From: Pseudomonas akapageensis
GTDB taxonomy: Bacteria; Pseudomonadota; Gammaproteobacteria; Pseudomonadales; Pseudomonadaceae
Assembly (NCBI RefSeq): GCF_011355085.1
Contig: NZ_VXCP01000010.1
Location: 49,047-113,046, forward strand
Direction of reading: 5' to 3'
Length of the DNA: 64,000 nt
Shown here: one piece after another, positions 1 through 8,565 of the stretch
Layout: the number at the start of each line of letters is the position of its first letter
Numbering within the stretch: the stretch's first letter is position 1
Program-made: the position numbers and the translations under genes
Notes under the pieces: generated by a model
The model's input: the letters and a program-made list of their open reading frames with translations, nothing else
Database searches by the model: none
Told to the model about the DNA's origin: nothing

Positions 1-15
1 TTGCCAGCGATAGGC
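1..15. repeat. Partial REP half-site at left edge
   Basis: The first bases (TTGCCAGCGATAGGC) match the right end of the REP elements seen whole elsewhere in the window. The rest of the element lies outside the window. It sits just past the stop codon of the minus-strand nitroreductase. Confidence 0.6.
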
Positions 16-28
16 CGCAACGCGGCCT

Positions 29-589
29 CTAAGCCCCCCAGGCGCTGACGAAATCAGCCGTAGCCATAGGCTGCGGCACACGCAGTTCCTTCTGCGGCGT
101 CCCCACGTAAAGGAAGGCAATCACCTCCTCCCCGTCAGTCAACCCAAGGCCCTTGGCCACGTTCGCCGCATAGGACAACTCACCGGTACGCCACACCGCA
201 CCAATCCCCTGGGCATGGGCCGCCAGCAAAATACTGTGGGCCGCACAGGCCGCCGCCAGCTTCTGTTCTGATTTCGGCACCTTGAAATGGTCTTGCAACC
301 GAGCGATCACCACGATCAGCAGCGGAGCACGCATCGGCATGGCGCGAGCCTTTTCCAGGGCCGCTTCGCTGACATCGGTACCTTTGATTCTGACGGCTTC
401 GACCAACAGTTCACCCAACTGCTCACGCGCCGCACCTTCGACCGTAAGGAATCGCCAGGGACGCAACTGACCATGATCGGGTGCACGCAATGCCGCCTGG
501 AACAGGATTTCCCGTTGCGCAGCCGTGGGCGCCGGATCGATCAGGCGGGGTACGGAAACACGGTTGAGCAAAGCGTCGAGAGCCTCCAT
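29..589 (-). CDS. Nitroreductase family protein, YdjA-like
   Basis: This 186-residue protein fits the small FMN-dependent nitroreductase family, which reduces nitro compounds or quinones with NAD(P)H in the cytoplasm. The N-terminal part has the FMN-contact pattern APDHGQLRPWRF at about residues 36-47. The C-terminal half has the AIGAVWRTG-type segment that closes the active site in YdjA relatives. The length is typical for this single-domain subfamily, which works as a dimer. The ATG at 589 has a G-rich stretch just upstream. The gene is divergent from trkH. The family call is firm; the physiological substrate is unknown. Confidence 0.88.
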   Translation of the reverse strand: MEALDALLNRVSVPRLIDPAPTAAQREILFQAALRAPDHGQLRPWRFLTVEGAAREQLGELLVEAVRIKGTDVSEAALEKARAMPMRAPLLIVVIARLQDHFKVPKSEQKLAAACAAHSILLAAHAQGIGAVWRTGELSYAANVAKGLGLTDGEEVIAFLYVGTPQKELRVPQPMATADFVSAWGA

Positions 590-691
590 CGGCTACCCCC
601 CAATAAGTAATGTGCAACTATTCTACCGTTTACACGCCCGTACCCATAGGTAGAATGGCGACCCTTCAGTTTTCGAGTCAGAGCGGACCTC

Positions 692-2146
692 ATGGCGTTG
701 CCGGCCCTACGGATCATCGGTTTCATTATCGGCATCTTCCTGATTACGCTGGCGATCAGCATGGTCGTCCCCATGGCCACCCTGGTGATCTTCGACCGCA
801 CCCAGGACATTCCCCCCTTTCTCTGGTCCAGCCTGATCACATTCATCGCAGGCCTTGCCCTGGTGATCCCGGGGCGTCCGGAAAACTCGCAGCTGCGTCC
901 GCGCGACATGTACCTGTTGACCGTCAGCAGTTGGCTGGTGGTGTGTATCTTCGCCGCCCTGCCCTTTTTGTTAAGTCTGCACACCAGCTACACCGACGCG
1001 TTCTTTGAAAGCATGTCGGGCATCACGGCCACCGGCGCCACAATACTCAGCGGCCTGGACAGCATGTCCCCGGGCATCCTGATGTGGCGTTCGCTGCTGC
1101 ACTGGCTCGGCGGCATCGGTTTTATCGCAATGGCCGTGGCGATCTTGCCGTTGCTGCGCATCGGTGGCATGCGCCTGTTCCAGACCGAGTCGTCCGATCG
1201 CTCGGAAAAGGTCATGCCGCGCTCGCACATGGTCGCCAAGTCCATCGTGGCGGTCTATGTCGGCATTACCGCCCTGGGCGCGCTGGCGCTCTGGATGGCC
1301 GGCATGAACGTCTTCGATGCGATCAACCATTCGATGTCGGCCATTTCCACCGGTGGTTTCTCGACTTCGGACAACTCCCTGGCCCATTGGACGCAACCGG
1401 CCGTGCACTGGGTCGCCGTGGTGGTGATGATTCTCGGCAGTCTGCCGTTCGCCCTCTATGTATCCACGATCCGCGGCCACCGGTGGGCGCTGATCAAGGA
1501 TGAACAGGTCCAGGGCCTGATCGCCATGTTGCTGCTGACCTGGCTGGTACTCGGCACCTGGTACTGGGCAACCACCGAACTGCACTGGCTCGAAGCCCTG
1601 CGCCACGTGGCGTTCAACGTGACCTCAGTGGTCACTACCACCGGCTTCGCCCTGGGTGACTACAGCCTGTGGGGCAACTTCTCCCTGATGCTGTTCTTCT
1701 ATCTGGGGTTCGTCGGCGGCTGCTCGGGGTCCACCGCTGGCGGGATCAAGATATTCCGCTTCCAGGTAGCCTATATCCTGCTCAAGGCCAACCTCAACCA
1801 GTTGATCCACCCACGCGCAGTGATCAAGCAGAAATACAACGGTCACCGTCTCGACGAAGAAATCGTGCGCTCGATTCTGACCTTTTCGTTTTTCTTCGCC
1901 ATCACCATCTGCGCCATCGCCCTGTCCTTGTCGTTGCTTGGCGTCGACTGGATGACCGCCCTTACCGGCGCGGCCAGTACCGTTTCCGGTGTCGGTCCGG
2001 GCTTGGGCGAAACCATTGGCCCGGCAGGCAACTTTGCCAGCCTGCCGGACGCGGCCAAGTGGATTCTGTCGGCCGGCATGCTGCTGGGAAGGCTGGAAAT
2101 CATTACCGTGCTGGTTCTCTGCATGCCGGCGTTCTGGCGCCACTGA
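692..2146 (+). CDS. trkH: Trk system potassium uptake protein TrkH
   Basis: This 484-residue protein is the membrane-spanning subunit of the low-affinity Trk K+ uptake system, which works with the NAD-binding protein TrkA (not in this window). The four pore-loop signatures of the TrkH/KtrB family are visible: MSGITATGATILSG, AISTGGFSTSD, VVTTTGFALGD and STVSGVGPGLG. The charged motif GCSGSTAGGIKIFR also matches TrkH. Length equals the family norm. The 3' end overlaps the convergent AraC-type gene by 44 bases, so the two messages are antisense there. Confidence 0.95.
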   Translation: MALPALRIIGFIIGIFLITLAISMVVPMATLVIFDRTQDIPPFLWSSLITFIAGLALVIPGRPENSQLRPRDMYLLTVSSWLVVCIFAALPFLLSLHTSYTDAFFESMSGITATGATILSGLDSMSPGILMWRSLLHWLGGIGFIAMAVAILPLLRIGGMRLFQTESSDRSEKVMPRSHMVAKSIVAVYVGITALGALALWMAGMNVFDAINHSMSAISTGGFSTSDNSLAHWTQPAVHWVAVVVMILGSLPFALYVSTIRGHRWALIKDEQVQGLIAMLLLTWLVLGTWYWATTELHWLEALRHVAFNVTSVVTTTGFALGDYSLWGNFSLMLFFYLGFVGGCSGSTAGGIKIFRFQVAYILLKANLNQLIHPRAVIKQKYNGHRLDEEIVRSILTFSFFFAITICAIALSLSLLGVDWMTALTGAASTVSGVGPGLGETIGPAGNFASLPDAAKWILSAGMLLGRLEIITVLVLCMPAFWRH

Positions 2147-3170
2147 TAGCCAGCATTGCCGCGGGCTCGGCCAACCGCGCCCGATATTCACCGGGCGTGG
2201 TATCGAACCAGCGGCGAAACGCCCGGAAGAAATTGCTCGGGTCGGCAAAACCCAGCAAATAAGCAGTTTCCAGCAGGGTCATGTTGGGCTGGGCCAGGTA
2301 CTGTTCGGCCAGCTCACGGCGGGTGTCGTCCAGCAGCGTCTGGAAGCTGGTGCCCTCATCCTGCAACCGACGCTGCAGGGTCCGCTGCGACAGGTGCAGG
2401 GCCTGCGCGACCATTTCCCGCTTGGGTTCTCCCTGGGGCAGCAACCGGCAGAGCACCTGGCGCGCCTTGTGCGTCACCCGGCTTTCGGAAAAGCGCGCCA
2501 GGTATTCACCGGCAAATCGATCATGCAACAACGCCATTGCCTCATTGGCCGTGGGCAAAGGCGCCTCCATGTCTTCACGCTGGAAAACCAGGGCATCACA
2601 GGGTGCGCCGAACACCAGCGGCGCATGGAAGGCAACCTTGTAAGGCTCTGCATCGACTGGCTGTTCACCCTGCACCAGGACCCGAACGGGCTGGATGGCC
2701 CTGCCGGTCAGCCAGCTGCACAGTGCCAGCGTGCAGGCCAGAGAGGCTTCGGCGCTGTGCCGGGTCGGCGGCAGGTGGTCGCCGTGTACGGTAAGGATCA
2801 GCGCGTAGCCTTCGGGCAGCAGTCGGAAACTCAAGTCGGAGCTTTCGGCGATGATTCGCTGATAACGCACCAGACGCGCAAAACCCTCCTTGAGGGTCCG
2901 GCTCGACATCAACGCATAACCGACCACATGAAATGACGCGGGGCGCACGACCCTGGCCATGTTCAAGCCGATGGCCCGGTTCCCCGACAGTTCCTCTGCC
3001 AGTTGCCACAACCGTGTCATCGAGTCCTGGGTGAAACGCGCATCGGGGTCCTCGAGCGCCGAAAAATCCAGGCCGAGTTGCTCGAACAACACCCGACAAT
3101 CCAGGCCCTCCAACTCCAGTGCCTTGACGATTCCTGCCGCCCAGCTTGAAGAAGTCGTTCTTTCGCTCAT
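2103..3170 (-). CDS. AraC family transcriptional regulator
   Basis: This 355-residue protein has the layout of the OruR-like AraC group. An N-terminal domain of about 200 residues resembles the arabinose-binding-like domain PF12625. The C-terminal pair of helix-turn-helix motifs lies at about residues 235-335, with typical text such as LHLSQRTLQRRLQDEG and AYLLGFADPSNFFRAFRRW. The regulated genes cannot be read from context. The gene runs into the 3' end of trkH and is divergent from the small Mpo1-like gene. The family call is secure and the ligand is unknown. Confidence 0.9.
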   Translation of the reverse strand: MSERTTSSSWAAGIVKALELEGLDCRVLFEQLGLDFSALEDPDARFTQDSMTRLWQLAEELSGNRAIGLNMARVVRPASFHVVGYALMSSRTLKEGFARLVRYQRIIAESSDLSFRLLPEGYALILTVHGDHLPPTRHSAEASLACTLALCSWLTGRAIQPVRVLVQGEQPVDAEPYKVAFHAPLVFGAPCDALVFQREDMEAPLPTANEAMALLHDRFAGEYLARFSESRVTHKARQVLCRLLPQGEPKREMVAQALHLSQRTLQRRLQDEGTSFQTLLDDTRRELAEQYLAQPNMTLLETAYLLGFADPSNFFRAFRRWFDTTPGEYRARLAEPAAMLAISGARTPACREPAR

Positions 3171-3330
3171 GGCCGTTGTCTTATCCCCAAGTCGCTGCCT
3201 GCGACCAATCCCCCAAGGATAGTAAACTGGCGCCCAATGTCACTAGCTGCTATTGCGACTGAATCTAGACTTGTAGCAAGCTCCACGTCCTGCGTCTGCA
3301 GCGGCGAACGCAAGCAAAGAGACCGTTGCT

Positions 3331-3642
3331 TTGAAAAATACCCAGCGTTTCACCAGCTTTGCCGAGTTCTATCCCTTTTACCTGGCCGAACACCGTCACC
3401 GCACCTGCAGGCGCCTGCATTTCGTGGGCACCAGCCTGGTAATCGGTCTGCTCGCCTACATCATCGCCAGCGGCAGCTGGTTGCTGTTTTTGGCCGTACC
3501 CCTCGCCGGATACGGCTTTGCCTGGGCCGGGCATTTTTTCTTCGAAAAGAACCGGCCGGCCACCTTCCTGCACCCGTTCTACAGCCTGCTGGGCGACTTT
3601 GTCATGTTCCGCGACATGCTGGTGGGCAAAGTCGAGTTTTAA
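3331..3642 (+). CDS. Mpo1-like (DUF962) small membrane protein
   Basis: This 103-residue protein matches the DUF962/Mpo1 family. It begins with a conserved histidine-containing stretch (FYPFYLAEHRHRTCRRLHFVG), then two hydrophobic hairpins and a second histidine-containing segment (GHFFFEKNRPATFLHPFYS). Yeast Mpo1 is an iron-dependent dioxygenase of 2-hydroxy fatty acids, but the bacterial role is not established. The likely start is a TTG; no better ATG fits the family N-terminus. Its stop overlaps the 3' end of the convergent phosphoesterase gene by four bases. Confidence 0.8.
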   Translation: MKNTQRFTSFAEFYPFYLAEHRHRTCRRLHFVGTSLVIGLLAYIIASGSWLLFLAVPLAGYGFAWAGHFFFEKNRPATFLHPFYSLLGDFVMFRDMLVGKVEF

Positions 3643-4457
3643 ACCGGCTGGATGACCTTTGCCTGCTCGGCCAGCCGGGCCTCCAGCGCCTGGGCATCGG
3701 CAAGCCGGTAGAGCTCGATGGTGCCATCCCAGTGCTCGATCAAGGCGGTGCAGGATTCGACCCAGTCGCCGCAATTGAGGTATTCCACCTCGCCAACCCT
3801 GCGAATCTCGGCGTGGTGGATATGCCCGCACACCACCCCCTGGAAGCCTTGCTTGATGCACTCGTGGGCGATGGCTTGCTCGAAGTCGCTGATAAAGCTG
3901 ACCGCCGTCTTGACCTTGTGCTTGAGGTACGCCGACAGCGACCAGTAGCCATAGCCGTAACGGGCACGCCAGTGGTTGAGCCAGCGGTTCAGGGTCAGGG
4001 TGAATTCGTAGGCCGAGTCGCCAAGAAAGGCCAGCCAGCGGTGATAGCGGGTAATCACATCGAACTGGTCGCCATGAATGACCAGCAAGCGCCGGCCATC
4101 GGCAGTCACGTGTTCAGCCTGGTCGACCAATTGGATATTACCCAGTACCAGTTTTGAATAGCGCCGCAGGAACTCATCGTGATTGCCGGTGACATAGATG
4201 ACTTCGGTACCACGCTTGCTCATGGTCAGCAGGCGACGGATCACATTGGTATGCGCCTGAGGCCAGTACATGCCACCGCGCAGTTTCCAGCCATCGATGA
4301 TGTCGCCGACCAGGTAGATCCGGTCGGCGTGATAACTTTTCAGAAAGTGCGACAGGTGTTCGGCCTGGCAATCGCGGGTGCCCAGATGGACATCCGAGAT
4401 CCATAGCGTGCGTACGCGTTGTTTACGAGTCGGTTTGACAAGTTGGGCACTGGTCAT
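3639..4457 (-). CDS. LpxH-like metallophosphoesterase (UDP-2,3-diacylglucosamine diphosphatase family)
   Basis: This 272-residue protein has all the calcineurin-type metal motifs in order: SDVHLG near residue 22, GDIIDGW, GNHDEF, HGDQFD and a C-terminal GHIHHAE. These bind a di-metal centre. The spacing fits COG2908, which includes LpxH of lipid A synthesis. It is somewhat longer than classic LpxH, and pseudomonads carry a separate lpxH, so this may be a paralogue with another pyrophosphate substrate. I chose the ATG at 4457, preceded by a GGAG-like site, instead of an upstream in-frame ATG that would add 55 residues unlike the family. Confidence 0.85.
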   Translation of the reverse strand: MTSAQLVKPTRKQRVRTLWISDVHLGTRDCQAEHLSHFLKSYHADRIYLVGDIIDGWKLRGGMYWPQAHTNVIRRLLTMSKRGTEVIYVTGNHDEFLRRYSKLVLGNIQLVDQAEHVTADGRRLLVIHGDQFDVITRYHRWLAFLGDSAYEFTLTLNRWLNHWRARYGYGYWSLSAYLKHKVKTAVSFISDFEQAIAHECIKQGFQGVVCGHIHHAEIRRVGEVEYLNCGDWVESCTALIEHWDGTIELYRLADAQALEARLAEQAKVIQPV

Positions 4458-4589
4458 GGGCACGCTCCGGCAGGTTTTGCCCAAGCGTAAACGTGGGGGA
4501 TTAACGCCCTGTGACGGCAAAACGGCAGTTGGATGACACTCAACGTGTAAACTTGTGGCCTGCTTCTGATCGATACGACAAGGATTGCA

Positions 4590-5468
4590 ATGAATCACCG
4601 AACCGCCCTGGGTGCCCTGCATATCGGCGCATTGTTTTTCGGCCTGACCGGGGTCTTCGGCAAGCTCGCCAGCGCCTCCCCTTCCATCATTGTCTTCGGC
4701 CGGGCTGCCTTCGCCGTGCTGGCCCTTGGCGTGTTCGCCCGTTTTGCCCCCATGGGCGGATGGCAGTCATTGCGTACCCGCGACTGGCAGCGCCTGCTGC
4801 TCAGCGGGCTGTTGCTGGCCGGCCACTGGGTCAGTTTCTTCATTGCGGTGAAAGTGGCCGGTGTTGCCATCGCCACCCTTGGCTTTGCCAGCTTCCCGGC
4901 CTTTACCGTGGTTCTCGAGGGGCTGATCTTTCGCGAACGCATCCGCGCCAACGAAATCCTGCTGGTGGTACTGGTCAGCATCGGTCTGATCCTGGTCACT
5001 CCGGACTTCGACCTGGCCAGCCAGGCCACCAGTGGGCTGTTGTGGGCGATTGCTTCGGGCTTGTTGTTCTCGCTGCTGTCACTGACCAACCGGGCCAGTT
5101 CCGGCAGCATTCCGGCCGTGCAGGCCGCCCTGTGCCAGAACGCCGTGGTCGCCTTGTGCCTGCTGCCGGCGGCGGCGCCCGCACTCGGTTCGGTACCGGT
5201 CATGGACTGGTTGTGGATCGGCCTGCTCGGTGTCTTCTGCACCGGTGTGGCCCATAGCCTGTTCGTGGCCAGCCTGGCGGTGATCAAGGCGCGCACGGCC
5301 GCCGTGGTCTTTGCCCTGGAACCGGTCTACGGGATCGGCATGGCCTGGCTGATCTTCGGCGAAACACCCACCCTGCGCATGTTGCTGGGCGGCGTGCTGA
5401 TCATCTTTGCCATTGTCCTGGCCAGCAGTCTGCCGACGGCCAGCAAGAAGGCCGCCGCGGCCCACTAA
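4590..5468 (+). CDS. EamA/DMT family transporter
   Basis: This 292-residue membrane protein has about ten hydrophobic helices in two EamA repeats of five, the usual drug/metabolite transporter layout. The repeat boundary is near residue 145. Family marks include HWVSFFIAVKVAGVAIATLGFASFPAFTV in the first half, an FREXIXXXE-type loop (FRERIRANE), and a matching FGETPTLRMLLGG loop in the second. Such proteins export amino acids or metabolites across the inner membrane; the substrate is not predictable. The stop overlaps the end of the convergent SelW-like gene by four bases. Confidence 0.9.
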   Translation: MNHRTALGALHIGALFFGLTGVFGKLASASPSIIVFGRAAFAVLALGVFARFAPMGGWQSLRTRDWQRLLLSGLLLAGHWVSFFIAVKVAGVAIATLGFASFPAFTVVLEGLIFRERIRANEILLVVLVSIGLILVTPDFDLASQATSGLLWAIASGLLFSLLSLTNRASSGSIPAVQAALCQNAVVALCLLPAAAPALGSVPVMDWLWIGLLGVFCTGVAHSLFVASLAVIKARTAAVVFALEPVYGIGMAWLIFGETPTLRMLLGGVLIIFAIVLASSLPTASKKAAAAH

Positions 5469-5746
5469 CGATCGTTGTGGCCCAGGTCGCGCTGCGGGTC
5501 GATCTGGTCACGCACCCGCTGCTTGAGCACCTTGGCCTCGGGAAAGCCGCCATCCTGCTTGCGTTCCCAGATCTGCACGCCGTCGCAGGTAATCCGGAAG
5601 GCGCCACCCGTGGCCGGTTCCAATGCGACCCGGGCCAGATCATCCGAGAACGTGCTGAGCAGTTCCTGCGCCAGCCAGGCGGCCCGCAACAGCCACTGGC
5701 ATTGAGTGCAATAGGTGATGACGATTTCCGGTTTGCTGACAGACAT
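5465..5746 (-). CDS. SelT/SelW/SelH (Rdx) family thioredoxin-fold protein
   Basis: This small protein of about 93 residues has the Rdx-family redox motif YCTQCQW (CxxC) close to its N-terminus, the position of the CxxU/CxxC pair in eukaryotic SelW. The later part has the family pattern ending in KVLKQRVRDQIDP. Bacterial versions use cysteine and are thought to have a redox role that is not defined. I chose the ATG at 5746 (MSVSKPEI) rather than one ten codons upstream, because the family begins just before the beta-strand that carries CxxC. Confidence 0.85.
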   Translation of the reverse strand: MSVSKPEIVITYCTQCQWLLRAAWLAQELLSTFSDDLARVALEPATGGAFRITCDGVQIWERKQDGGFPEAKVLKQRVRDQIDPQRDLGHNDR

Positions 5747-5825
5747 GAAGTAACAGTCTCCTGAAAAGGGGGGCAACAGCGCACTGACTATAATAACGAC
5801 CTTTGCTGCAAGCCCGAGTCAGATA

Positions 5826-8015
5826 ATGCGCCGCTTGTTGTCCTGCCTGTTGCTGCTCCTGTTCCCCCTGGCTTTGCATGCAGCCGACATGCATCGGCCC
5901 AAGGTTGGCCTGGTGCTGTCCGGCGGCGCGGCGCGCGGGCTTGCGCATATCGGCGTACTCAAGGCACTCGAGGAACAAGGCGTAAAAATCGACGCTATCG
6001 CCGGCACCAGCATGGGTGCGGTGGTCGGCGGCCTCTATGCCTCGGGCTACAAGGTCGATGAGCTCGAGCGCCTGGCCCTGGAGGCCGACTGGCAGCAAGC
6101 GTTGTCCGATGCCCCGCCGCGCAAGGACATCCCCTTTCGGCGCAAACAGGACGATCGCGATTTCCTGGTCAAGCAGAAGCTGAGCTTTCGCGACGATGGC
6201 AGCCTCGGTCTGCCGCTGGGGGTGATACAAGGCCAGAACCTGTCATTGCGGCTCGAAAGCCTGCTGGCACACACCAGTGATATCCGCGACTTCGACAAAC
6301 TGCCCATTCCCTTTCGTGCCGTGGCCACGGACATCGCCAGTGGTGAAAAAGTCGTGTTCCGCCGCGGTCACCTCCCCCGGGTCATCCGGGCGAGCATGTC
6401 GATCCCGGCCGTGTTCGCCCCGGTCGAACTCGATGGCCGGTTGCTGGTCGATGGCGGCATGGTCGACAACATTCCGCTGGACGTGGTCCGCGAGATGGGC
6501 GTGGATGTCGCCATCGTCGTCGATATCGGCACGCCACTGCTCAACCGCAAGCAACTGGACACCGTGGTCGATGTCCTCAACCAGTCGATTACCCTGATGA
6601 CCCGCCGCAACTCCGAAGAACAACTGGCGGCCCTGAAGCCCGATGACATCCTGATCCAACCCCCGCTGGCGAGCTTTGGCGGCACCGACTTCGTCCGGGC
6701 CCGGGAGATGATCGAAGCCGGTTATCGCGCCACCCATATTCTCGATACACGCCTGGCCAGGCTTCGCCCCGTCGAATCCGACGATACGGGGCTGATCGCT
6801 GCCCGTTCGGCCAGCCAGCGAACGCCGGTCATTACTGCAATAAGGGTGGAGAACGATTCGAAGGTCGGCGATGACGTGATCCGCTATTACATCCGCCAGC
6901 CGATTGGAAAACCCCTGGAACTGGGGCGTCTGCAGACCGACATGGGTACCCTGTACGGCCTGGATTACTTCGAGCGCGTGCAATACCGGGTGGTCCACGA
7001 GGGCGACGACAATATTCTGGTGATCAACGCCCGAGGCAAACGCACGGGCACCGACTATCTGCGCCTGGGGCTCAACCTCTCCGACGACTTGCGCGGCGAC
7101 AGCGCGTTCAACATCGGCGCCAGCTATCGGGTCAATGGCATCAACGAACTGGGTGCCGAGTGGCTGACGCGAATCCAGATCGGTGATCAGCAGGAGTTCT
7201 ACAGCGAGTTTTATCAACCGCTCGACGCGGGGTCCCGGTACTTCGTCGCGCCTTACCTCAGCGCCGAGTCGCTGAACGTCGAGTCCACCCTGGATAACGA
7301 CCCTATCGCTGAATACCGCCTGGAGCGCTATGGATTCGGCCTGAACCTGGGCCGGCAGATCGCCAACAACGGCGAGATCCGCTTCGGCATTGGCGAGGCC
7401 TGGGGCAAGGCCGACGTTCGTATCGGCGATCCGGACCTGCCCCGGTTCAGCTTCACCGAGGGCTTCTACGAGCTCAAGTATTCGTTCGACAGCCTCGACA
7501 ATGTCTACTTCCCTCATGCCGGCGAAGACATCAACCTGACCCTGCGCCAGTACGACCCCAACCTGGGTTCGGACCAACGTTACCGACAGTGGGAATTGAA
7601 GCTGGACAAGGCGCTGAGCTTCGGGCCCGACACCTGGGTATTGGGCGGTCGTTACGGGCGCACGATCGACGAAGCCGACATCGTCGCTTCCAGCTTCCTG
7701 CTCGGCGGTGCGCGGCAACTGTCGGGGTTTCGCCAGGACGCGCTGGCCGCACAGAACGTCAGCCTGGCCCGTGCCGTGTATTACCGCCGACTGACCCCGC
7801 GCTCCTACTTGCCGCTGGAGATTCCACTGTATGTGGGTGGGTCACTGGAGCGCGGCCGTGCCTGGAACAATGACAACGACTTCGACAGCGGCTACATCAC
7901 CGCCGTCTCCATTTTCCTTGGCTTCGATACGCCATTGGGGCCCCTGACCTTCAGCTATGGTCTGAACGACGACGATCAGAACGCCCTGTACCTCAATCTC
8001 GGTCAGACCTTCTAG
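5826..8015 (+). CDS. plpD: Patatin-like phospholipase with own beta-barrel (type Vd autotransporter, PlpD-like)
   Basis: This 729-residue protein secretes itself. Residues 1-20 are a signal peptide. Residues 25-310 are a patatin domain with the oxyanion loop GGAARG, the nucleophile Ser62 in GTSMG and the catalytic Asp in DGGMVDN near residue 209. A POTRA-like region follows at about 335-405. The rest has alternating beta-strand text to a C-terminal phenylalanine, as in Omp85-type barrels. P. aeruginosa PlpD (PA3339) has the same plan and is a phospholipase A1. The adjacent marR and nearby recQ match the P. aeruginosa order. The 3' end overlaps marR by four bases. Confidence 0.94.
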   Translation: MRRLLSCLLLLLFPLALHAADMHRPKVGLVLSGGAARGLAHIGVLKALEEQGVKIDAIAGTSMGAVVGGLYASGYKVDELERLALEADWQQALSDAPPRKDIPFRRKQDDRDFLVKQKLSFRDDGSLGLPLGVIQGQNLSLRLESLLAHTSDIRDFDKLPIPFRAVATDIASGEKVVFRRGHLPRVIRASMSIPAVFAPVELDGRLLVDGGMVDNIPLDVVREMGVDVAIVVDIGTPLLNRKQLDTVVDVLNQSITLMTRRNSEEQLAALKPDDILIQPPLASFGGTDFVRAREMIEAGYRATHILDTRLARLRPVESDDTGLIAARSASQRTPVITAIRVENDSKVGDDVIRYYIRQPIGKPLELGRLQTDMGTLYGLDYFERVQYRVVHEGDDNILVINARGKRTGTDYLRLGLNLSDDLRGDSAFNIGASYRVNGINELGAEWLTRIQIGDQQEFYSEFYQPLDAGSRYFVAPYLSAESLNVESTLDNDPIAEYRLERYGFGLNLGRQIANNGEIRFGIGEAWGKADVRIGDPDLPRFSFTEGFYELKYSFDSLDNVYFPHAGEDINLTLRQYDPNLGSDQRYRQWELKLDKALSFGPDTWVLGGRYGRTIDEADIVASSFLLGGARQLSGFRQDALAAQNVSLARAVYYRRLTPRSYLPLEIPLYVGGSLERGRAWNNDNDFDSGYITAVSIFLGFDTPLGPLTFSYGLNDDDQNALYLNLGQTF

Positions 8016-8446
8016 GACTTCTCAAGGTTGGCCAGGATCCGCGCATGCACCCGCATGGTGATGCGCAACTCTTCTTCGTCGACGCCCTCGAACAACTCCA
8101 CCCGCAGCGCATTGGCAATGGTTTCGATCTGCTCGATCAAGGGCCTGGCCGAAGCGCTCAACAGGATCTTTTTCGCCCGACGATCCTCCAGCACCGCCTG
8201 GCGGCGTACCAGGCCCTGGGATTCCAGGCTGTCGAGCAAGCGCGCCAGTGTCGGTCCTTCGACGCCCACACTCTGCGCCAATTCACGCTGGGTCGGAGAC
8301 TCCGCGAAACGTGCCAGGTGCAAGAGCACCAGCCAGCGCGCCTGGGACAAGCCCAGGCCGGCCAGACGTCGGTCCAGTTCGGCACGCCAGCCCCGGGACA
8401 TGTGGGCCAATTGCATCCCGAAACGGTGTTGGTCAGTCAACGGCAT
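8012..8446 (-). CDS. MarR family transcriptional regulator
   Basis: The 144-residue protein is a dimeric winged-helix repressor of the MarR family. The recognition region TQRELAQSVGVEGPTLARLLDSLE is followed by the wing with the conserved DRRAKKILLS (the family DxR). An N-terminal and a C-terminal helix would form the dimer. I chose the ATG at 8446; another in-frame ATG at 8488 would add 14 residues without a clear ribosome site. It is convergent with plpD and is the counterpart, by position, of PA3341. The targets are unknown. Confidence 0.88.
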   Translation of the reverse strand: MPLTDQHRFGMQLAHMSRGWRAELDRRLAGLGLSQARWLVLLHLARFAESPTQRELAQSVGVEGPTLARLLDSLESQGLVRRQAVLEDRRAKKILLSASARPLIEQIETIANALRVELFEGVDEEELRITMRVHARILANLEKS

Positions 8447-8565
8447 AACAAACTCATCATCAGAACTAATTAATAGGCAGCTAACCATGCCGCTGACTCA
8501 GAGGCAAGATGCATACCGGATACTTTGTCTGACAATAGTGAGAAATGTTTGCGAACCCGGGCGTG

